A DNA stretch of 64,000 nucleotides. It comes from Deltaproteobacteria bacterium (lineage in GTDB: Bacteria; Myxococcota_A; Polyangia; Haliangiales; Haliangiaceae). Both the position numbers and the translations under genes were made by a program. The DNA lies in assembly GCA_013812655.1 (NCBI GenBank), contig JACCTC010000343.1, positions 1-64,000 on the forward strand, in the 5' to 3' direction. The notes under the pieces were generated by a model, which was not told where the DNA came from, did no database searches, and saw only the letters and a program-made list of their open reading frames with translations. This document shows positions 1 to 9,562 of this stretch, in pieces. Numbering within the stretch: position 1 is the first letter of the stretch; each line of letters begins with the position of its first letter.

Positions 1-1701
1 ATGTGGGGCCGCCCGCTCGCGGTCGGCATCGGAGGCGAGCTGCCCGCCCGCCCCGCGCTCTTCGACTTCGTGTGCGGCGGCAAGGTCCTCGATCCGTTCG
101 GTCGCGCGCTCGGCTCGGCCGCGCTGCGCATCCACCGCGGGGCGGCGACCGGCTTCGTCGCGCGCCGCGATGACGGCACGACCGATGGCCAGACCCAGCC
201 ACCGGATCACCACGCCGAGATCGTGGCCGCCCGGGCGCGTGCCGAGGCTGCGCAGCGCGAGCTGGCGTCGCGCGAGACCGCGATCGTGCGCGTCGATCGC
301 ACCCTCCCCGTTCGCCCGCAGATCTGGGCTGTGTGGCTGTGGCCGGTCTACTGGATCGGCCGCTGGCGTGCCCGCGGCAAGCTCGTCGAGCGGCGGCTGG
401 CAGCGCTCGCCGTCGACGAGGCGCGCCGCGAGCTCGACACGATCGACCGCGACGCGACGGCGATGGAGGCGCATGCCCGGCTCGCGCGCAACCGCTACCA
501 CGACGCGCTCCGCGCCCTGTGCGGCGGCGGACCGACGGCCGAGAACGTTCTCGAGGTCGAGCTCACCCTCGTGAGCGGACCACTGCCCGAGGGCATCGAG
601 ATCGTCGAGCTTGCCGGCGCGAACCGGGCCGGCGCCGAGACCGACGCGGTGTTTGTCGTCGAGGATGGCCGGTTGCTCGCGCCCGTGCGCGGCGGCGCGC
701 CGCTGCCGATCGGCGACTTCGCGGAGGCGGTCCCGACCCTGCCGTCCGTGCTCGCGGACGCGCGTGCCCTGCGGGTCGCCCGCCGTGTCCGCGATCGAAT
801 CGCGACCGCGCTCGCCGCACTCGAAGATCAGCTCGAGCAGCACGAGGCGACCTTTCGCGCCCGCCTCGATCGCGTGCACGCCCTACGCATCCCCGATCCC
901 GCCGCATTCACCGGCGTCCAGCTCGCGCGCGTCCGCAGCGATATCAGCGCGAGCGTCAACGCCGTCATGGAGCACGCGGCGGTGCACCTCGGCTCCGAGC
1001 TCGCGAGCCTGCAGCAGGACTGGATCGGCTCGATCGCAAACGCGGCGAACACCGACGCGCTCAAGGTCGCGCTCGCCCGCGTCGAGGCCCAGTGGGACGG
1101 CGAACCGAAGCGGATCGCCGAGGAGGTCAAGGTCCTCGTGATGGGCGGCGTCGGCGGCAGCGCGCGCGACCTCTATCCCGACCTGGTCTCGACGCTGGTG
1201 CCCTACGGCCTGCCCGCCGAGCACGCCCGCCCGCTCCGCGCCGCACCGGTGTTGCCACCGACGCCGCTGTTACCCTCGCTGTCGCGCGGCAGCTCGAAGC
1301 TCGAGAAGCAGAACTGGTTCGTCGGCCTGTTCCGCTCGTTCGAGGCGCGGCGGACCGAGATCCGCGAGCACGTCCACGACCGCCTCGAGCACATGCGCGA
1401 GGTCGCGGAGGCTGAATTGCGCGACGCCGAGCCGCAGCTTCACGCCGTGCTCGATCACGTGCTGCGCGGCCTGCTCGCCGGCGCGTTCGAGCACCAGACC
1501 GCCGCCCTCGAACGGATGCTCGCCGCAGAGCGCGAGGCGATCGCCGTCGAGCGCAAGACCCTCGCGCCCCTCGTGCGCGCCTGCGACGACGTTCGCACCG
1601 AGGCCGCGCGCCTCGGCGAGCTGATCGCGCAGCTCGAGCGCCACCAGCCCGCCGTCGCGATCGCCGCCGCCGCCGCCGACACCGCGAGCCTGTCGCGCTG
1701 A
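1..1701 (+). CDS. Large coiled-coil protein, possibly dynamin-like (5' end uncertain)
   Basis: Open from base 1 for 566 codons, so the gene probably starts upstream of the window. Two hydrophobic/Trp-rich residues stretches near 105-120 (IWAVWLWPVYWIGRW) could touch a membrane. Residues 60-170 and 440-550 are Ala/Glu/Arg-rich and predicted helical. A middle part (about 185-235) reads like a degenerate GTPase core: a beta-strand ending LVSGPLPEGIEIVELAGAN, where dynamins have a VDTPG element, followed by DAVFVV. No P-loop is visible in the part present. I infer a dynamin-related or other coiled-coil membrane-remodelling protein, but the family is not secure. It reads in the same direction as purT, 88 bases downstream. 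Confidence 0.5.
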   Translation: MWGRPLAVGIGGELPARPALFDFVCGGKVLDPFGRALGSAALRIHRGAATGFVARRDDGTTDGQTQPPDHHAEIVAARARAEAAQRELASRETAIVRVDRTLPVRPQIWAVWLWPVYWIGRWRARGKLVERRLAALAVDEARRELDTIDRDATAMEAHARLARNRYHDALRALCGGGPTAENVLEVELTLVSGPLPEGIEIVELAGANRAGAETDAVFVVEDGRLLAPVRGGAPLPIGDFAEAVPTLPSVLADARALRVARRVRDRIATALAALEDQLEQHEATFRARLDRVHALRIPDPAAFTGVQLARVRSDISASVNAVMEHAAVHLGSELASLQQDWIGSIANAANTDALKVALARVEAQWDGEPKRIAEEVKVLVMGGVGGSARDLYPDLVSTLVPYGLPAEHARPLRAAPVLPPTPLLPSLSRGSSKLEKQNWFVGLFRSFEARRTEIREHVHDRLEHMREVAEAELRDAEPQLHAVLDHVLRGLLAGAFEHQTAALERMLAAEREAIAVERKTLAPLVRACDDVRTEAARLGELIAQLERHQPAVAIAAAAADTASLSR

Positions 1702-1789
1702 TCGCGCCGATCCCCGGGGTGACGTCGGGCCCCGCTCGCCAGCGTTCGCTGGCTCGCTCCGTCTCGGGCCGGCGTGGTAATCACCGGCC

Positions 1790-2983
1790 ATGAAGCCCGT
1801 CTCGATCGGCACCCCGAAAAGCCCTCATGCCACGCGGGTCCTCATGCTCGGCTCCGGCGAGCTCGGCAAGGAGGTCGTGCTCGAGCTGCAGCGGTTCGGC
1901 GTCGAGGTGATCGCGTGCGATCGCTACGCCGATGCACCGGCGATGCAGGTCGCGCATCGCAGCCACGTGATCGACATGCTCGATCGCGCGGCGCTTCGCG
2001 GCGTCATCGAGCGCGAGAAGCCGCACCTGATCGTCCCCGAGATCGAGGCGATCGCGACCGCCGAGCTGGTCGCGCTCGAGCGCGAGGGCTGGACCGTGAT
2101 CCCGACCGCCGAGGCCGCGCGGCTGACGATGGATCGCGAGGCGATCCGCCGGGTCGCCTCCGAGGAGCTCGACCTACCGACCGCGCGCTACCAGTTCGCC
2201 GATAGCTTCGACGAGCTCCGCACCGCCGCCCGCGCGCTCGGCTGGCCGGTCGTGATCAAGCCGATCATGAGCTCGTCGGGCAAGGGCCAGTCGGTCGCGC
2301 GGACCGAGGCCGATCTCGAACAGAGCTGGCAGTACGCGCAGACCGGCGGCCGCACCGGCGCGGGCCGCGTGATCGTCGAGGAGTTCATCGCGTTCGAGAG
2401 CGAGATCACGATGCTGACCGTCCGCGCCGTCAACGGCACGGCATTCTGCGATCCCGTCGGGCATCGCCAGGTCGGCGGCGACTATATCGAGAGCTGGCAG
2501 CCGCACCCGATGTCGGCGATTCAGCTCGAGCGCGCGCAGGCGATCGCGAAGCGGATCACCGACCGGCTCGGCGGCCACGGCCTGTTCGGGGTCGAGCTGT
2601 TCCTGTGCGCGAACGACAAGGTCGTGTTCAGCGAGGTCAGCCCGCGCCCGCACGACACCGGCATGGTCACGATGGCGACGCAGACCTGGAGCGAGTTCGC
2701 GCTCCACGCACGCGCGATCCTCGGGCTGCCGATCGCCGCGATCCGCCGGCACGCCGCCGGGGCGAGCGTCGCGCTGCGTGCCGACCGCGAGCTGCGCTCG
2801 CCGGTGCTCGACGGCCTCGCCGAGGCGTACGCGACGCCCGACGTCGACGTCCGGTTCTTCGGCAAGCCGAGCGCGGGACCGCGGCGGCGGCTCGGCGTCG
2901 TGCTCGCGACCGATGTCACGTGGGACGCCGCGCTTGCGAAGGCCCAGCGGATCGCCGGCGGCCTCAGCCTTCGCGACGGCTAG
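1790..2983 (+). CDS. purT: Formate-dependent phosphoribosylglycinamide formyltransferase 2
   Basis: 397 aa, the usual PurT length. It makes formyl-GAR from GAR, formate and ATP in de novo purine synthesis, in place of folate-dependent PurN. An ATP-grasp layout is visible: N-terminal Rossmann-like strand with [11 protein letters not shown] (about residues 20-30), the central ATP-binding loop [12 protein letters not shown] (about 158-169), and the C-terminal [11 protein letters not shown] and [14 protein letters not shown] motifs (about 262-295) that bind ATP and metal. The ATG is supported by homology of the first residues after it. The TAG stop lies in a CTAG that also supplies the TAG stop of the convergent gene, so there is no room for a separate terminator. 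Confidence 0.95.
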   Translation: MKPVSIGTPKSPHATRVLMLGSGELGKEVVLELQRFGVEVIACDRYADAPAMQVAHRSHVIDMLDRAALRGVIEREKPHLIVPEIEAIATAELVALEREGWTVIPTAEAARLTMDREAIRRVASEELDLPTARYQFADSFDELRTAARALGWPVVIKPIMSSSGKGQSVARTEADLEQSWQYAQTGGRTGAGRVIVEEFIAFESEITMLTVRAVNGTAFCDPVGHRQVGGDYIESWQPHPMSAIQLERAQAIAKRITDRLGGHGLFGVELFLCANDKVVFSEVSPRPHDTGMVTMATQTWSEFALHARAILGLPIAAIRRHAAGASVALRADRELRSPVLDGLAEAYATPDVDVRFFGKPSAGPRRRLGVVLATDVTWDAALAKAQRIAGGLSLRDG

Positions 2984-3798
2984 TTCTTCGCGGGCGGCAG
3001 TCGCTCGAGCACGCCGAGCAGATCGTGGCCGTTGCCGTCGACGATCACCCGCGCCGCGTTGTTGAGCTGCAGCAGCGCGCCGAGCTGGTGCTCGTCGGCG
3101 ACCGCGTACCACGTGATCCCAGGCGCCACCGCGATCGCGTGGCGCGGCAGTGCCAGGTCGGTGCCACGCGCGACTGCCCCGGCGAGCTCGACGAGCGCTG
3201 GCCCGACGAGCCGCGCGTCGGCGTCCCCGCACAGCGCGACGAGATCGGGTGCGCCGAACTTGCGCAGCCCGCGCGTGTGCATCGCGTGGGCGCGGTCCGC
3301 ACGCGACGAGTCCGTCTCGTAGATCACGCGCACCTCGCGGCTGACGTCGAGGTCTGAATCCGCCGGCGGGATCGCAGCGGCCGCGCGGTACGTCATCGCG
3401 TGGACGTCGAGCACGGTGGTCGCGCCGCGCGCACCCAGCTGGCGGGCCAGCCCCCAGGCGACCTGGAGATACGAGAGGTCCGCGGGGTTCGCGAGCTCGA
3501 GCGCGATCACGTGCACGTGATCTGCGGCGTCGAGATCCGCGAGCTGGGTGCCGAGATCACGCTCGGCGATCGCGCGGAGCGACCCGCCGCGCCACGCATC
3601 GAACCATTGTGGATCCGCCGCGCGTGCGATCGCGCGGACCTCGGCGACCTCGAGTGGCGCGGTCTCCGGAATTCCGAACCGCTCGCGTGACAGCGTGGCG
3701 TCGACGCCGAGCGGACCGCGACTGAACGCGGCGAGCACCACGCTCGCACGGCGGGCACCGGCAGGGCTTGTCGCGAACGTCCACGGATCCACGGGCAC
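2980..3798 (-). CDS. Conserved-looking protein of unknown function
   Basis: About 272 aa from a GTG at 3798; another in-frame GTG at 3792 is equally possible. The open frame continues well upstream, but that extension lies over the glutathione transferase and ATP-grasp genes and has no protein-like composition, so I stop here. The product looks cytosolic, with alternating helix and strand, a central [20 protein letters not shown] segment and a [15 protein letters not shown] segment around residue 130. No catalytic motif or known domain is recognised. It converges with purT, sharing the CTAG that gives both stops. Confidence 0.6.
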   Translation of the reverse strand: MPVDPWTFATSPAGARRASVVLAAFSRGPLGVDATLSRERFGIPETAPLEVAEVRAIARAADPQWFDAWRGGSLRAIAERDLGTQLADLDAADHVHVIALELANPADLSYLQVAWGLARQLGARGATTVLDVHAMTYRAAAAIPPADSDLDVSREVRVIYETDSSRADRAHAMHTRGLRKFGAPDLVALCGDADARLVGPALVELAGAVARGTDLALPRHAIAVAPGITWYAVADEHQLGALLQLNNAARVIVDGNGHDLLGVLERLPPAKN

Positions 3799-3888
3799 GC
3801 GGCACGTTACCGCGGCCGCGTGGGTACGGCACGCGACGCGAGCGCCCTGTGCGATCGCAGTTGCGCGTGCCGTGTATCCTGCGCCCTC

Positions 3889-4572
3889 ATGTACGACCTC
3901 TACATCGCGAACAAGAACTACTCGTCGTGGTCGCTGCGCCCGTGGGTACTGATGAACGAGCTCGCGATCGACTTTCGCGAGCACATCACGCCGTTTCCCG
4001 CAGACCGCGACGGCGCGGCATTTCGCACGTTCTCGCCGACCGGCAAGGTGCCCGCGCTCCACGATGGCACGACCGTCGTGTGGGACTCGCTCGGCATCAC
4101 CGAGTACCTCGCCGAGCGCCACCCCGGCGTGTGGCCGGCGAACCCCGACGCGCGCGCGTGGGCCCGCTGCGCCGCCGCCGAGATGCACTCGGGCTTCACC
4201 GCCCTGCGCGAGCGCTGCAGCATGACCTGCGGCCTCCGCGTTCGCCTCCACGAGCAGCCTCCCGCGCTCCTCCGCGATCTCGCGCGCATCGACGAGCTGT
4301 GGCGCGCCGGCCTCGACCGCTTCAGCGGTCCGTTCCTCGCCGGTTCCGCATTCAGCGCCGTCGACGCCTTCTTCGCGCCGGTCGCGTTCCGCATCCAGAC
4401 CTACGGCGTCGCCCTCGATCCGCGCTCCGCCGCCTACGCCGGCCGGCTGCTCGCACTGCCATCGATGCAGCGCTGGTACGCCGACGCGCTCGCCGAGACC
4501 TGGCGCGATCTGCCGCACGAGGCCGAGGTCGTCTCCTACGGCACCATCGTCGAGGACCTCCGCGCGCACTGA
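3889..4572 (+). CDS. Glutathione S-transferase family protein
   Basis: 227 aa. The N-terminal thioredoxin-like GST domain (about 1-80) starts [19 protein letters not shown], where the SSWSLRPW stretch is the usual glutathione-contacting Ser/Arg region of zeta/YfcF-like GSTs. GKVPALHDG and [10 protein letters not shown] supply the cis-Pro and the Glu/Ser glutathione-binding pair. Residues 90-220 are the all-helical C-terminal domain. It probably conjugates or isomerises small electrophiles; the substrate cannot be read. An upstream in-frame ATG at 3820 would add a non-homologous leader, so the ATG at 3889 is chosen. No operon partner is evident. Confidence 0.88.
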   Translation: MYDLYIANKNYSSWSLRPWVLMNELAIDFREHITPFPADRDGAAFRTFSPTGKVPALHDGTTVVWDSLGITEYLAERHPGVWPANPDARAWARCAAAEMHSGFTALRERCSMTCGLRVRLHEQPPALLRDLARIDELWRAGLDRFSGPFLAGSAFSAVDAFFAPVAFRIQTYGVALDPRSAAYAGRLLALPSMQRWYADALAETWRDLPHEAEVVSYGTIVEDLRAH

Positions 4573-4621
4573 TGTCGCAGCCGCGCGACGCGGTATCGTG
4601 ATTGCCAGAGGGAGCTCCCAG

Positions 4622-5401
4622 ATGCACTGGCTGGTCGAACGTGGCGTGTTTGGAAGTGGGGTTGACCTGACGGCCGCCATCGAGCGTGCAGGACACCACG
4701 CGATTTCCTGGCAGGACGAATGGTGGGACACGGCAGGCTGGCCTCGGCTCGGCGAGGAGCCGGTGATCTTCCACGGCAGTCTTGGAAATGCGGCGAGGAT
4801 CCGGCGCGAGCTTTCCTGGCGACCCGGGAGCTTCTGCGACACGGACGCATTCCGATGCTCCGCCTGGTACGACCGTGCTCGGCCATGGCTGCTGAATTCG
4901 GAGTGGGAAATCATGCCTGCCCACCAGCTCGTGGCCGAGCCGCCCGATCACGACGCCGTCTTCGTCCGTCCGGACAGCCCCCTCAAGCCGTTCTCCGGGC
5001 GCGTGCTCGAACGCAGTCGCATCAGCCTCGCCGCGCTCGATTTCGGATTCTACTTCGATGATCCAGCGTTGCCGGTGGTCGTCGCTCCAGCGCGGCAGGT
5101 CCAGCGAGAGTGGCGGTACGTGGTTGTAGATGGCGAGGTCGTGGCCGGGAGCGCATACGAAGCGGATGGACGTCGCGCGCTTCCCGACGACCCGACCGGA
5201 CGTCCATGGGCGTTTGCCAAGGCCGTTGCGTCCGACCTGGAGCCGCCGGAGAGCGTGTACGTCCTCGACGTGTGCGAGTCCGGTGGCGAGCTCCGGCTCC
5301 TTGAGCTGAACCCGTTCAGTGGTGCTGATCTGTACGCTTGCGATGCGGACGACGTGGTCCGGACCGTGTCGGTGGCTGCTCGGCGCCTCGCGCAAGGCTG
5401 A
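4622..5401 (+). CDS. ATP-grasp domain protein (DUF4343 / R2K type)
   Basis: 259 aa. The start is the ATG at 4622, preceded by AGAGGGAG at 4607-4614; a GTG at 4598 would precede this ribosome site. The fold is a compact ATP-grasp: a central [16 protein letters not shown] stretch carries the nucleotide-binding Lys/Arg, and a C-terminal [15 protein letters not shown] carries the acidic and Asn metal ligands typical of ATP-grasp ligases. The family (R2K clade, DUF4343) is thought to ligate amino acids or modify peptides, but no substrate is established. It follows the GST gene by 49 bases, so the two may share a transcript. Confidence 0.8.
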   Translation: MHWLVERGVFGSGVDLTAAIERAGHHAISWQDEWWDTAGWPRLGEEPVIFHGSLGNAARIRRELSWRPGSFCDTDAFRCSAWYDRARPWLLNSEWEIMPAHQLVAEPPDHDAVFVRPDSPLKPFSGRVLERSRISLAALDFGFYFDDPALPVVVAPARQVQREWRYVVVDGEVVAGSAYEADGRRALPDDPTGRPWAFAKAVASDLEPPESVYVLDVCESGGELRLLELNPFSGADLYACDADDVVRTVSVAARRLAQG

Positions 5402-5914
5402 CGTCACACCCGGGCAAACGTGGAGTCCGGAGGTGGCTGGCGCTTCGGGCGTGATCCCCGACCGTGGCGGAACCGTTTGGGTCGAACGCGGCGGCGAACG
5501 AGTTGCCGTTCTCGGGGCAGATACGCGGTCATCGATCGTTGCCCAGGCTCCACCGGTTCAGAGCGCGCGGCGGCGCCGTGACTCGTGATGGACAGGCGCC
5601 GAGCGGCGTCCTGGGTGACACGCCCGCGCCTGCCCCCACGACGCTTCCCTCGGACCAGCGCTCCGCTTTCGATCATTTCATGTTTTGATTTCGGAGTGCA
5701 TGTATCGGCGCTGAGCCAAGCTTCGCCAAAACCACCACGTCGCGGTTTCGTGAGCGGCGCCACGGGCACGCACCCGCTCGCTGTCCCAGCGTCGAGAACC
5801 GGCATCGCAGCGATGCGTGCGCACGCGGATCGATCGATTCGGATCATTCGGGAGTGACACGCAGATCGATCGCAGTGAGATCTATAATGTCATAGTCACA
5901 ATGTAGAAGTTTAC
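5402..5914. other. 513-base spacer without a convincing gene
   Basis: Short open frames on both strands have Arg/Pro-rich, low-complexity translations and no start signal, so I call none. The last 70 bases become AT-rich and contain TATAAT at 5883-5888, about 26 bases before the ATG of the broken HNH gene. This is a plausible -10 box, although I see no well-spaced -35. A decayed gene may once have lain here. Confidence 0.4.
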
Positions 5915-7350
5915 ATGCACAAGCAGATCGAGTTACTCGGCGAGGAGATCGCGGCGGACATCGCGCATCTCGACGCTGTGCTCCACGCCGTGCTCGAGAA
6001 GATCCGCACGTTCGACGAGGGAGGCGGTTGGTATCGTCAGGGCTTCCGGTCGTGCGCAGACTGGCTGTCGTGGCGGGTCGGCTGGAACCTTGGGACGGCA
6101 CGCGAGCACGTGCGCGTCGCGCGGCGCCTCGTCGAGCTCCCACAGATCGATGAGGCGCTCCGCGTCGGCAAGCTGTCGTACTCGAAGGTCTGTGCGATCA
6201 CGCGCGTGGCGACGCCGCCGATCGAGGGCGTGCTGCTCGAGGACGCGCTGCTGACGACCGGCCAGCAACTCGAAACCATCTGCCGCAAGTACGCGACCGT
6301 GCAGCGGCACGGTCCGGATCGAGGCGGTCCTCCACCCCGAGGAAGCGGCCATGGTGTGGGCCGCACTCGAGCGGGTCGCTGCTGAGAAGTGTCGCGAGCG
6401 GGAGATTGACGCCACCTTGGCGGCCGAGTCCGTGGAATCAACGCAACTTGGCGAAGAAAACGTTCCCGCGGGAACGTTCGGCGACCACGGGCTCGACGAC
6501 ACGCTCGACGTTCCCGTGGGAACGTCCGGCAACCACCAGTTCGACGACACGCTAGACGTTCCCGCGGGAACGTCCGGAGACCGCGAGCTCGACCAGGCGC
6601 TCGACGTTCCCGCAGGAACGTCCGGCGACCACCGGCTCGACGTTCCCGCGGGAACGTCCGGCGACCAAGGGCGCGACCTTCCCGCGCGGACGACCCGCGA
6701 TCAGGGGGGCCGGAAGACGCCCGCCTTCGATCGCGCCAGCGCGCTGGTCGCGATGGCGCAGGCCGTGATCCGTGGCGAGCACCCGGACCGCTCGCCGTAT
6801 CAGCTCATGATCAGCGTCGCTGCCTCCACGTTGCAGCGAGATGCCGATCCCGATCCTGCGAGCGTGGCGTGCTGCGGCGACGGCACCTGCATCTCCGCGG
6901 ATGCCGTGCGGCGGCTCGCTTGTGACGCCTCCGTGGTCACGTTTCTCGAGGATGCGAATGGCACGGCGATCTCCGTAGGTCGCAAGACGCGCACGATCCC
7001 CGGGGCGATGAAGCGAGCGCTGTTCCGACGCGATCAAACGTGTCGGTTCCCGGGATGCCGGACCCGCGTCTTCCTCGAAGGTCACCACATGCGGCACTGG
7101 GCCAACGGCGGAGAGACGAAGCTATCGAATCTGATCGTCTGTTGCGACCACCATCGCTTCGTCCACGAGTACGGATACCAAATCGAGCTGACGCCGGAGG
7201 GCGACGTCGTGGTGTTCGACCAGGCGGGACGGCCGATGTCCGAGGTGCCCGAGCCGATGAGTGTCCCCGGATCGTGGCCGGGCGATGATCACGCTCCACA
7301 CCGCAGACCTCGGGATCGATCCCGACACCCGCGAGACCTGGAACGGCTAA
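5915..7350 (+). pseudogene. DUF222/13E12-type HNH endonuclease, broken by two frameshifts
   Basis: The N-terminal half (5915 to about 6305) matches the DUF222 helical domain, including the segment SYSKVCAITRVATP. The frame then shifts. Reading continues from about 6303 in another frame as SGTVRIEAVLHPEEAAMVWA, the expected next part of the family, so a base or a short segment is lost near 6303-6311. The HNH motif follows in that frame (CRFPGC about 7042, EGHHMRHWANGGETKLSNL, CCDHHRFVHEYGY). A second shift near 7280 moves the expected C-terminal GIDPDTRETWNG into yet another frame (ATG 7285 to TAA 7350). The region between the domains holds the palindromic repeats listed separately. A sequencing error could explain one shift but hardly both. 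Confidence 0.75.
6459..6692 (+). repeat. Six in-frame repeats, each centred on a GTTCCCGCGGGAAC-like palindrome
   Basis: Palindrome cores of 16 bases begin at 6461, 6509, 6557, 6605, 6641 and 6677. The spacing is 48, 48, 48, 36 and 36 bases, all multiples of 12 and of 3. The first core extends to a perfect 20-base palindrome, AACGTTCCCGCGGGAACGTT (6459-6478). The third and fifth are perfect at 16 bases, the second and fourth have one change, and the last is degenerate. Translated, they give repeated (N/D)VPAGTSGD units joined by charged linkers such as HGLDDTLD. They lie between the DUF222 and HNH parts of the broken gene. Confidence 0.9.
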
Positions 7351-7607
7351 TTATTGAACGGGTTCCGCAATTGAGACTGGACGACGGACACCTGTCCATA
7401 CGACACGTCGAGTTCTCCCAGAGCGGTCATCTGCATCACTCCACGACGATCCGGACGCGAGCCCCATCAGGAAAGCGACGGCATTGGTTCGAAACAAGTT
7501 CGGGCACCCAGGTTGTCAGCGGCATTCACAGGTCGAACGCTCGCTCCCGTGATCTGGATCCGCATCAAGTTCTGCCAGGGACCTTCGCATGACCTGCGAT
7601 TGCTGCG

Positions 7608-9446
7608 TTAGCGATACGGACCGGCCGCGGGCTCGAGCGCGGCGAGTAGCGCACGCAGGAGGCGGACGAGCTCGCTCGCGGCATCGGCCTCCGCGCTGCC
7701 GCCGGTGATCGGACGCCACGCGCTCGCGACGCCATCGGCGATCTGGAGGTCGACGATGTCCGCGGGCCACGCGACGAGCTGCGCCACCAGTGCCTCGGGC
7801 GTCGAGGCGGCGAGCGCGTCCGCGGCCGGGCGTGAGAGCGCGACGGCGATGGCGCGCACCTCGCCGCTCGCGTCGACGGGATCGCCGACGTGGGCGCGCA
7901 GGCCGTAGGGCTTGCCGTCGCCATCCCAGACGAGGCCCACCGAGACCGGCTGGTTGTCGAGGCGGCCATCGATCGCGAGCTCGCCGACGGTGAGCCGGCC
8001 GCGCAGGTCGTGCGCGAGCTGCTGCCAGTCGGCCAGGCCTGCGGTGATCCCCGGGGGCATCGTGATGGTCGGGCGCGCGCCGTCGATCGCGTGGGCGAGC
8101 GCCTGTAGCGCGAGGTCGAGCTCGGCGAGCTTCGCGGGCTCGGGCCAGACCACGGCCTGCTCGCAGACGACCGCGTCGTCATCCCAGCGGACGACCGGGC
8201 CGAGGACCCGCGTCGCGGCGAGCACGGCCGGCACCGCGGCGCGCAGGAACGGGATCGCCTGCTCGGGCGACCGCGCGCCGACGTGATGCGCGCGATCCCA
8301 GGCGGTGATGTCGATCTCGAGATCGCGGAAGAATACGTGACGCAGCGACGAGCTCGGCGTCACGGTGAGATCGAGGCCGAGCGCGGGATGTGCGACGCGC
8401 GCGACGAGGAACGTGCCCTCCTCGCCGCGATAGGCGTAGGCGATTCGCAGCTCGCTATCGTCGAGCGCACGCACGAGCTGCGGCTGGCCGCCGCTGGCCG
8501 CATCGCCGGTGACGACCTGCCAGCCGTGCTTCGCCGCGAACGCTTCGAAGACGGCGGTGACGCGCTCGTCCGCGAGCTCGGGTGCTGCGGTGAGCTGCGC
8601 GGTGGTCGCGGCGGCGCTGCTATCGACGAGCTCGAGCGGAATCGTGACGTCGACCTTGGTGCTGAAGAACGAGCCCGAACGCGCGACCAGCGCCCACGCG
8701 AGCTCGTGCGACACCGTCGTGAACGTCGGCGTCATGTCGGGCGCGAGGCGGAAGTGGAACGGCACGCTGGTCCCCGCGCTACCCGCCGGCAGCGTCACCG
8801 TGACGTCGTACGTCCGCCCGCGCCGCTCGCGTACCCGGCCGCGACCGTGCAGCTTCAGGGTCGGCACCAGCGACAGATCGATCTCGCGCGGCTTGCTGTC
8901 GTCGAGGTGAAACACCGCGCACGAGCCGACCACGGTCTCGCCGGCGATCAGCCGCCGTGATGCGAGGCTGACCTCGAGCCGCGGCTTGTCGGTGCCGGAC
9001 GTGCTGCGCAGGACCACCGGCGTACGCGTCACCTCGCCCGGCGCGGCGACCCGGACCGGCACGAGGAACGTACGCCGTGCGTCGAGCCGCCACGGGATCG
9101 AGACGTGGACGAACAGCTCGAACGTCGCGTGCGCCGGATCCATCGCGTGGGTCGGCGCGGTGCCCGCCGGCACCGTGATCGACGTGCTGAACCGCGTCGC
9201 GCCTTCGGCCAGCACGCCGGCCTCCATCAGCCGCGCGACCAGCGCCGGAAACTGCGTGTCATGCGCGACGCGGCTCTTGCCCGAGCCGACCACCCAGCCC
9301 TGCTTGCCGCGCGCGTGCAGCGCGATGTGCTCGATCTTGGTCTCCTCGGCGGCGGTGACCACGACCTGGATCAGCGCCGGCCTGCCGACGACGATCGTGG
9401 TCGGCGCGAACACCTCGATCTGGGGGCGCGCGGAGAAGATTCCCAC
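7608..9446 (-). CDS. Arrestin-like / Spo0M-type cytosolic protein
   Basis: 612 aa starting MGIFSARPQIEVFAPTTIVV. Residues 1-290 form two beta-sandwich-like halves resembling the arrestin/Spo0M fold: repeated strands such as GRPALIQVVVTAAEETKIEH, a proline-linked second domain and IPLELVDSS at its end. Residues 300-612 form a second region with FRDLEIDITAW and many Ala-rich helices and no clear family. Spo0M proteins in Bacillus affect sporulation and division; whether this one does is inference, although a developing myxobacterium would be a natural setting. There is no signal peptide. It follows the giant lipoprotein gene on the same strand after 116 bases. Confidence 0.65.
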   Translation of the reverse strand: MGIFSARPQIEVFAPTTIVVGRPALIQVVVTAAEETKIEHIALHARGKQGWVVGSGKSRVAHDTQFPALVARLMEAGVLAEGATRFSTSITVPAGTAPTHAMDPAHATFELFVHVSIPWRLDARRTFLVPVRVAAPGEVTRTPVVLRSTSGTDKPRLEVSLASRRLIAGETVVGSCAVFHLDDSKPREIDLSLVPTLKLHGRGRVRERRGRTYDVTVTLPAGSAGTSVPFHFRLAPDMTPTFTTVSHELAWALVARSGSFFSTKVDVTIPLELVDSSAAATTAQLTAAPELADERVTAVFEAFAAKHGWQVVTGDAASGGQPQLVRALDDSELRIAYAYRGEEGTFLVARVAHPALGLDLTVTPSSSLRHVFFRDLEIDITAWDRAHHVGARSPEQAIPFLRAAVPAVLAATRVLGPVVRWDDDAVVCEQAVVWPEPAKLAELDLALQALAHAIDGARPTITMPPGITAGLADWQQLAHDLRGRLTVGELAIDGRLDNQPVSVGLVWDGDGKPYGLRAHVGDPVDASGEVRAIAVALSRPAADALAASTPEALVAQLVAWPADIVDLQIADGVASAWRPITGGSAEADAASELVRLLRALLAALEPAAGPYR

Positions 9447-9562
9447 GCCGCGAAGCTACCGCGTATGCCAGCGCCGGTGGCCCGTGTCCTCGCGCGCCGG
9501 CGCCCCATCTGCGTGCGCTCAGCCCGCTCGAGCTCGTCGAGCTTCTGCGATGCGCCGCCAGG

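Noticed and set aside
3799-4914. Extension of the 2980 minus-strand frame to 644 aa
   Set aside because: The extra N-terminal part is antisense to the GST and ATP-grasp genes and has no protein-like motifs; the start is placed at the GTG near 3798.
5404-5847. A 147-codon minus-strand frame in the 5402-5914 spacer
   Set aside because: The translation is low-complexity Arg/Pro-rich with no ribosome site and no recognisable domain.
6459-6692. The palindromic repeats read as a possible CRISPR array
   Set aside because: The repeats are in frame in a protein, the spacing is fixed at 36-48 bases, spacers are similar to one another, and no cas genes lie nearby.
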